From contig NZ_APNL01000001.1 of NCBI RefSeq assembly GCF_040361435.1, positions 62,001-126,000 of the forward strand: a stretch of 64,000 nucleotides of DNA, read 5' to 3'. Numbering within the stretch: position 1 is the first letter of the stretch; each line of letters opens with the position of its first letter. This document shows, piece by piece, positions 59,138-64,000 of this stretch. The position numbers and the translations under genes are program-made. This DNA comes from Salinisphaera sp002433465 (GTDB taxonomy: Bacteria; Pseudomonadota; Gammaproteobacteria; Nevskiales; Salinisphaeraceae). A model generated the notes under the pieces. It was not told the origin of the DNA. It made no database searches and saw only the letters and a list, made by a program, of their open reading frames with translations.

Positions 59138-59593
59138 TTACGACTGCACTTTCCAGGTGCCGTCGGCCTGACGGCAGGCGGTACCGTTAACCTTTTCCGG
59201 CTGGCCGTCGACGTTGGCGTTCATGGTGAACTCGCGACAGGGCTGGTTGCCGCTGTTGTAGGTGCGGGTCGGGGTCACCGAATAGTTGGAGTTGGTATCC
59301 GGGTTGTTCCAGCTCGACGTGTTGCCGGTCTGGTTGGTTTCCAGGGCGCTGCCGAACTGCTGACGGTCGCGCTGGCCGAAGTTGTCGCCAATGCGACGGC
59401 CAAGTGCTGCGCCCGCGAGGGTGCCCACGACGGTGGCAATGGTGGTGCCACGGCCGCTGCCGATCTGCGAACCGGCTGCGCCGCCGGCAATGCCGCCGAG
59501 CACGGTGCCGGTATCGCCGGAGCTCCAATTGGCACAGCCGCTCATGGCCACGGTAAGCGCCAGGGCACTGATAAAACTCAAGGTCTTGGTCAT
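59138..59593 (-). CDS. Glycine-zipper (17-kDa surface antigen-like) lipoprotein
   Basis: 151 residues. Signal with lipobox A-M-S-G-C (Cys20). Residues ~30-70 form a glycine-zipper pair ('TVLGGIAGGAAGSQIGSGRGTTIATVVGTLAGAALGRRIGDNF'), as in Rickettsia 17-kDa antigen and enterobacterial SlyB-type proteins, expected to insert in or pack against the outer membrane. The C-terminal half is a beta-rich cap with a Cys pair ('QPCREFT', 'TACRQADGTW') suited to a disulfide. It is a single-gene transcript. Confidence 0.9.
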   Translation of the reverse strand: MTKTLSFISALALTVAMSGCANWSSGDTGTVLGGIAGGAAGSQIGSGRGTTIATVVGTLAGAALGRRIGDNFGQRDRQQFGSALETNQTGNTSSWNNPDTNSNYSVTPTRTYNSGNQPCREFTMNANVDGQPEKVNGTACRQADGTWKVQS

Positions 59594-59877
59594 GCTTTCT
59601 CTCCCGAGGGGGCCCGCGCTGTACGAGCCGGTCTATCCGAAAATCTCGATATTCAGTGTAACCAAAACAGGCGACGACGGTCGTCGGCGCAGCGCGATCG
59701 ACGTTGGCGACAGCCTCATGGCCCCGGTACTCTGACGCAGCGTTTACGAATCGCGGCTGAATCCGTGCCGGGTTTTCGATGTTCACCACCACGCGGCAAT
59801 GCGCGGCGCGGCGTGTCTTTAAGCCACGCGCGTATCGTCGCCGGCGCCCTCGTTATTTCGGTCAAGGACAATCCGAT

Positions 59878-60201
59878 ATGAGCCAAGGCGCGCTGCTGCT
59901 GGCATTCGCCATTCTGTTCGAGGTGATCGGCACCACCTGCATGAAGCTATCCGAAGGGTTTACGCGGCTGTGGCCGTCGCTTGGCATCGTGGTGTTTTAT
60001 GTCGCTTCCTTCACTTGTCTGACGCTGGCGCTGCGCCATCTGCAGGTCAGCGTCGCCTATGCGATATGGGCCGGGCTGGGCACGGTGCTGATCACGCTCA
60101 TCGGCGTGATGTTGTTCCACGAGCCGATGAGCGCATGGCGCGCGGGCTGCATCGCGCTGGTGCTTGTCGGCGTGATTGGCTTGAACCTGTCGCACGGCTA
60201 A
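59878..60201 (+). CDS. Small multidrug resistance (SMR) efflux protein, EmrE-like
   Basis: 107 residues from the ATG at 59878 (AAGGA upstream); the frame extends upstream with Arg-rich sequence that is not family-like. Four membrane helices, the essential Glu15 in 'ILFEVIGTTCMKLSEGFTRLWPS' and 'VAYAIWAGLGTVLITLIGV' match EmrE closely. EmrE-type dimers exchange protons for quaternary ammonium compounds, dyes or betaine-like osmolytes. It stands alone. Confidence 0.95.
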   Translation: MSQGALLLAFAILFEVIGTTCMKLSEGFTRLWPSLGIVVFYVASFTCLTLALRHLQVSVAYAIWAGLGTVLITLIGVMLFHEPMSAWRAGCIALVLVGVIGLNLSHG

Positions 60202-60312
60202 GCGATACGGGATGGCCGCCCCGGCGTCGGGGTAGACGCGTCGGGTTCATCAACGCGCGGAATTATCTATATCCTGTGGCCGGTAAATAAAACTCGATTT
60301 CAGGAGATCCCC

Positions 60313-61314
60313 ATGCGGGCATGGTTGGTACAAGAACCGGGCGCCCCGGAAGCGCTCGAACTCAAGACGATAGACGCCCCCGAGCCGGGGCCGGACGAGA
60401 TTCTGGTCGACGTGCGCGCGGTCGGCATCAATCAGGCCGACGTACTCCAGCGCAAGGGCGGCTACCCGCCGCCGAACGGTTTCGACGTACGTCGTCCCGG
60501 CCTGGAATATGCCGGCGAGGTCATTGCCGTCGGCGATCGCGTGACCGCGCGCAAGGTCGGCGAACGGGTGATGGGTTTGATCGGCGGCGGCTCCTATGCC
60601 GAACAGCTGGTGGTGCACGAACGCGAAGCGCTCACCATTCCGCCGCACTACGATTTCGAGCAGGCCGCGGCCATGCCGGAGGCCTTTCTCACCGCCTATC
60701 GCGGCCTGTTCCTGGTGGGCGAACTGGCCCCGGGCCAGTGGGCGCTGGTACGCGGCGCAACCTCGGGCGTGGGCCAGGCCGGCCTGCAGCTCATTCAGGC
60801 CATGGGCGCGCGCAGCATCGCCACCAGCCGCAAGCAGGCGCGCCTCGATGAAATGGAGCAGCGCTTCAAGTCGCTCGGCTTTGACAGGGCCTACGACCTC
60901 GGCCTGGAAGACGGCAGCGACGGTGTGGCCAAGGCCGTACAGGAACAGACCGGCGGCGCCCACGTGGTGCTGGATTTCGTGGGTGGCCCGGCCCTGGCCG
61001 ATAACCTCGATGCGTTGCGCCCGGAAGGTCGTCAGGTTCAGATTGGCCTGATCGGCGGGCGCAAGAGCGATATCGATATGGGCAAGCTGCTCATGCGTCG
61101 CCTGAGTCTCGTGGCCATGACCATGCGTAGCCTGCCGCTGGAGCGCAAGATCATGCTCGCGCAGATGTTCGACGACCGCCTGCTGCCGCTGTTCGAAGCG
61201 GGCAAGCTCAAGCCGATCGTCGATCGCGCCTTTGCCTTCGAAGAAGCGGTGGAAGCACATCGGCTGATGGAATCCGGCGAGCACGCCGGCAAGCTGGTGC
61301 TCGTGCGCAGCTAG
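60313..61314 (+). CDS. NAD(P)H:quinone oxidoreductase, PIG3-type (zinc-free MDR family)
   Basis: 333 residues, medium-chain dehydrogenase/reductase fold. N-terminal GroES-like domain ('DEILVDVRAVGINQADVLQRKGGYPPP', 'RPGLEYAGEVIAVG') and Rossmann domain with 'VRGATSGVGQAGLQLIQAMGARSIATSRKQAR' whose Ser-Arg-Lys suggests NADPH. No structural-zinc Cys cluster is present, so quinone oxidoreductase rather than alcohol dehydrogenase. The closest known class is human PIG3/TP53I3-like. It ends about 200 bp before zwf and has its own ribosome site (AGGAG). Confidence 0.92.
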   Translation: MRAWLVQEPGAPEALELKTIDAPEPGPDEILVDVRAVGINQADVLQRKGGYPPPNGFDVRRPGLEYAGEVIAVGDRVTARKVGERVMGLIGGGSYAEQLVVHEREALTIPPHYDFEQAAAMPEAFLTAYRGLFLVGELAPGQWALVRGATSGVGQAGLQLIQAMGARSIATSRKQARLDEMEQRFKSLGFDRAYDLGLEDGSDGVAKAVQEQTGGAHVVLDFVGGPALADNLDALRPEGRQVQIGLIGGRKSDIDMGKLLMRRLSLVAMTMRSLPLERKIMLAQMFDDRLLPLFEAGKLKPIVDRAFAFEEAVEAHRLMESGEHAGKLVLVRS

Positions 61315-61443
61315 GCACGTCACTGCGAGCGGCGGGGCTGTTCGGCCTCGCCGCCGACCACCGGCGCGGCTGCTCGGCGCGCGCTCGATGCGTTGCCGCC
61401 ACTCACTCGCGCGCCCACTCGCCGGGCGCAAACAACGATAGCT

Positions 61444-61464
61444 CAACGATTGGATCAATCGTTG
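61444..61464. promoter_or_regulatory. 21-bp perfect inverted repeat upstream of zwf, candidate operator
   Basis: CAACGATTG (61444-61452) and CAATCGTTG (61456-61464) are perfect 9-bp arms around GAT, 53-73 bp before the zwf ATG. It differs from the published HexR consensus (TGTARTTWWWTTACA), so another regulator of the Entner-Doudoroff operon is implied. Confidence 0.72.
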
Positions 61465-61516
61465 CATACGTTAAATGCCATGATGACCCAGTGCTCATGG
61501 CAGGCGGTGTGCTTCG

Positions 61517-62998
61517 ATGGCTGAATTCGTCCCGGTCGATCCCTTCGACCTCGTAATCTTTGGCGGCACCGGCGATCTGGCGCAGCGCAAACTCTTGCCC
61601 GCGCTGTTTCATCGCGACGGCGACGGTCAGTTCAGCGACGACAGCCGGATCGTTGCCGTATCGCGCGGTGATATCGATAGCGACGCCTATCGGAACTGGG
61701 TGCGCGAAACGCTGGAATCACAGCTGTCCGCCAAGGAACTCAAGGACGAGGTCTGGCAGCGCTTTTCGGCCCGTCTGCATCATGTCGGTCTGGATATGCA
61801 GGCCGATACCGGCTGGGACGACCTGGGTGCGGCACTCGATGCCGACAACAAACGCAGCCGCGTGTTCTATCTGGCCACGGCACCCGCGCTGTTCGGCACC
61901 GTCGCCCAACAGCTCCAGCATGCCGGTCTGACCGACGCCCGCTCGCGTATCGTGCTGGAAAAACCGGTGGGCCACGATTTCGACTCGGCCCGCGACATCA
62001 ACGATGCCGTGGGTACGGTATTCGCGGAATCCCAGATCTATCGTATCGACCATTATCTGGGCAAGGAAACCGTCCAGAACGTGCTTGCGCTGCGCTTCGG
62101 CAATTCCCTGTTCGAGCCGCTCTGGGCACGCGGCGCGGTCGATCATGTGCAGATCACGGTGGCCGAAAATCTGGGCGTGGGCCAGCGCTTCGACTTCTAC
62201 AACCGCACCGGCGCGCTGCGCGACATGGTGCAGAACCATATGCTGCAGCTGTTGTGCATGGTGGCCATGGAGCCGCCGGCGAGCATGCACCACGACGATA
62301 TCCGCAACGAAAAGATCAAGGTGCTGCGGGCACTCAAGCCCATCACCCGCGAGGTGGTCAATCGTGTGACCGTACGCGGGCGCTATACCGCCGGCATCGT
62401 TGGCGGCGAGCCGGTGCCGGGCTACCGCGAAGAGGGCGAAAACCCCGACAACAACACCGCCGAGCAGGACACGGAAACGTTTGTTGCCATCAAGGCCGAA
62501 ATCGATAACTGGCGCTGGAACGGCACCCCGTTCTATCTGCGTACCGGCAAGCGCATGGCCCGCAAGCTTTCCGAGATCGTGTTCCAATTCAAGCCGGTGC
62601 CGCATTCCATTTTCGGCGAGCAGCCGCTTACGCCCAATCGGCTCGTACTCAGCCTGCAGCCGGAAGAGGGCGTACAGCTCACGCTGATGACCAAGGAGCC
62701 GGGTCCGGGCGGTTTTCGTATGCGCTCGTTGCCGCTGAACCTGAATTTCCCCGATGCGTTTTCCGTCACTTATCCGGACGCCTACGAGCGATTGTTGATG
62801 GAAGTGCTGCGCGGCAACCCGGCGCTGTTCATGCGTCGCGACGAAATCGAAACCGCCTGGCGCTGGATCGATCGCATTATCGACAGCTGGCATACGCGCG
62901 GTGTGCGCACCCACGAATACATGGCCGGCAGCTGGGGGCCGACCGATTCCTTCGTACTGCTCGATCGCGACGACCGCCGTTGGGCCCAACCGGAATAG
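61517..62998 (+). CDS. zwf: Glucose-6-phosphate dehydrogenase
   Basis: 493 residues. N-terminal nucleotide site 'LVIFGGTGDLAQRKLLPALF' and the active-site signature 'YRIDHYLGKETVQNVLALRFGN' (catalytic His/Asp), plus 'NHMLQLLCMVAMEPP' and 'PFYLRTGKRM'. It oxidises glucose-6-phosphate to 6-phosphogluconolactone, making NAD(P)H. It begins the zwf-pgl-edd operon of the Entner-Doudoroff pathway; two bases separate its stop and the pgl start. Confidence 0.97.
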   Translation: MAEFVPVDPFDLVIFGGTGDLAQRKLLPALFHRDGDGQFSDDSRIVAVSRGDIDSDAYRNWVRETLESQLSAKELKDEVWQRFSARLHHVGLDMQADTGWDDLGAALDADNKRSRVFYLATAPALFGTVAQQLQHAGLTDARSRIVLEKPVGHDFDSARDINDAVGTVFAESQIYRIDHYLGKETVQNVLALRFGNSLFEPLWARGAVDHVQITVAENLGVGQRFDFYNRTGALRDMVQNHMLQLLCMVAMEPPASMHHDDIRNEKIKVLRALKPITREVVNRVTVRGRYTAGIVGGEPVPGYREEGENPDNNTAEQDTETFVAIKAEIDNWRWNGTPFYLRTGKRMARKLSEIVFQFKPVPHSIFGEQPLTPNRLVLSLQPEEGVQLTLMTKEPGPGGFRMRSLPLNLNFPDAFSVTYPDAYERLLMEVLRGNPALFMRRDEIETAWRWIDRIIDSWHTRGVRTHEYMAGSWGPTDSFVLLDRDDRRWAQPE

Positions 62999-63000
62999 CC

Positions 63001-63690
63001 ATGCCTCGCTTCAACACATTTCCCGATCGCGGTGCCTGTGCCCAGGCCCTGGCCGATGCGCTGGCGGCACAGCTGCGCGAGGGTATTGCCAATAACGGCC
63101 GGGCCACTCTCGTGCTCAGTGGTGGGTCTTCGCCGATCGATCTGTTCGAACGGCTTGCACTCATCGAACTCGACTGGTCGCGGGTGACCGTACTGCCCAG
63201 CGATGAACGCTGGGTCGCGCCCGATCAGCCCGAGAGCAACGAGGCCGCGCTGCGCGAGCATCTGCTCTATGGGCCGGGCAACGCGGCCCGGCTGTTTGGC
63301 CTGTATCGCGACAAACCGGCGCCGGCGGCTGCGCAATCCGAACTCGATGCCGAGCTGGCACAGCTGCCGCGCCCGTTCGATGCCGTGGTGCTCGGCATGG
63401 GCGAGGATGGGCATACCGCCTCGCTGTTTCCGGACGCCGTGAATATCGAAGCCTGCATGACAAGCGACGCCGAATGCGTGGTGCCCGAACGCGAGGGCGA
63501 TGGCCCGGCACGCATCAGCCTGAGCCTGAATCGGCTGCTGGCCACGCGCTCGCTGTATCTGCTGTTTTTTGGCGCGGCCAAGCGGCGCGTGTACGACGCG
63601 GCCTGCGAGGCAGGCCCGGCGATCGAATACCCCGTTCGCGGCGTGATCCATCAGGGCCACGTACCCGTCGACGTGTACTGGTCCGACTAG
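63001..63690 (+). CDS. pgl: 6-phosphogluconolactonase
   Basis: 229 residues from the ATG at 63001, two bases after the zwf stop; an ATG 21 bp upstream lies inside zwf and is less likely. NagB/Pgl fold: 'ATLVLSGGSSPIDLFERLA', 'WSRVTVLPSDERWVAPDQPESNEAALREHLL', 'FDAVVLGMGEDGHTASLFPDA' (catalytic His) and 'ARISLSLNRLLATRSLYLLFFG'. It hydrolyses the lactone made by Zwf to 6-phosphogluconate. Confidence 0.96.
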   Translation: MPRFNTFPDRGACAQALADALAAQLREGIANNGRATLVLSGGSSPIDLFERLALIELDWSRVTVLPSDERWVAPDQPESNEAALREHLLYGPGNAARLFGLYRDKPAPAAAQSELDAELAQLPRPFDAVVLGMGEDGHTASLFPDAVNIEACMTSDAECVVPEREGDGPARISLSLNRLLATRSLYLLFFGAAKRRVYDAACEAGPAIEYPVRGVIHQGHVPVDVYWSD

Positions 63691-63721
63691 ATGCGGGCAT
63701 CGCCCGCTGGAGCGACAAGCC

Positions 63722-64000
63722 ATGAGTCTGCATCCTGTTATCGACGAAGTAACCCGGCGCGTGATCAAACGCAGTGCCGAAACGCGTGCGGCCTATCTGG
63801 CCAAGATCGACCATGCCCAGAGCGTGGGCCCGCATCGCGGCAAGCTCTCCTGCGGCAACCTTGCCCACGGTTTTGCAGTAGAGGACAAGCCAGGCAAGGA
63901 CGCGCTCGCTGGTGCGCAGCGGCCGAACGTGGCGATCGTCTCGGCCTATAACGAAATGCTCTCGGCGCATCAGCCGCTGGGCGATTTTCCACCGATTATC
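63722..64000 (+). CDS. edd: Phosphogluconate dehydratase, 5' part
   Basis: The first 93 codons are present before the window ends. The product reads MSLHPVIDEVTRRVIKRS... with 'GPHRGKLSCGNLAHGFA' (Cys for the Fe-S cluster), 'VAIVSAYNEMLSAHQPLGDFPPII', a classical Edd N-terminus. The enzyme dehydrates 6-phosphogluconate to KDPG, the defining Entner-Doudoroff step. It starts 31 bp after pgl and is cotranscribed with it; eda would be expected further right. Confidence 0.94.
   Translation, partial: MSLHPVIDEVTRRVIKRSAETRAAYLAKIDHAQSVGPHRGKLSCGNLAHGFAVEDKPGKDALAGAQRPNVAIVSAYNEMLSAHQPLGDFPPII

Noticed and set aside
1..64000. tRNA genes, rRNA, CRISPR arrays, transposases or phage genes
   Set aside because: None could be recognised on either strand; the window reads as stable chromosome.

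Overview
The window is GC-rich, densely coded DNA from a Gram-negative bacterium: it has an outer-membrane porin, two lipobox lipoproteins, Sec and Tat signal peptides and a CbpA/DnaJ chaperone. The gene families (NAD-malic enzyme, PurU, SMR efflux, Entner-Doudoroff genes, TRAP transporters, YbiO-type channel) suggest a gammaproteobacterium, possibly a halophile of the Salinisphaera type. The genus is inference, because no rRNA or other marker is present. I found no tRNA, rRNA, CRISPR array, prophage or insertion sequence. The left edge cuts a TAXI solute-binding protein gene and the right edge cuts edd.

Layout. 1-2.6 kb: TAXI/TRAP transporter. 2.8-4.4 kb: porin and small lipoprotein (minus strand). 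4.9-10.4 kb: tadA, a tartrate/isopropylmalate-type dehydrogenase, a class-III aminotransferase, a DUF2254 membrane protein and a MetX-like hydrolase. 10.5-13.7 kb: GlnT-type glutamine synthetase, an orphan urea/nitrate-type substrate-binding protein and a TetR regulator. 13.8-18.3 kb: an exported DAPG-hydrolase-like protein and a large secreted ExeM/NucH nuclease. 18.7-21.1 kb: YbiO-like mechanosensitive channel. 21.3-22.4 kb: four degenerate ~105-bp repeats with phased DnaA-box-like 9-mers, lying on both sides of a small tautomerase gene. 22.5-25.7 kb: SLC13/TrkA-C transporter, rhodanese, LysR.

26.0-37.3 kb is a purine-catabolism island: membrane urate oxidase PuuD with a cytochrome c tail, a GntR/FCD regulator, UraD, an NCS2 permease, UraH, an 8-oxoguanine-deaminase-like amidohydrolase interrupted by one in-frame TGA, and a Tat-exported three-subunit molybdenum hydroxylase (Mo subunit, 2Fe-2S subunit, triheme cytochrome c). 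Together these could take purines to allantoin and pass electrons from the oxidation steps to cytochrome c. Four related TTGTATNNAA palindromes in front of puuD, uraD and the permease look like operators for the GntR regulator.

37.5-64 kb is mostly core and accessory metabolism: maeA, cbpA, tpm, a GST, dinB, purU, an acyl-CoA oxidase-like enzyme with an unusual N-terminal extension, galE, an acetylpolyamine-amidohydrolase-type deacetylase beside a succinate-semialdehyde dehydrogenase, a D-2-hydroxyacid dehydrogenase, a class-I aminotransferase, a lipid-modification operon (DUF1295, cyclopropane-synthase-like methyltransferase, exported protein), a CocE-like hydrolase with a thioesterase, a glycine-zipper lipoprotein, an EmrE-like pump, a quinone oxidoreductase, and the Entner-Doudoroff operon zwf-pgl-edd behind a 21-bp perfect inverted repeat.
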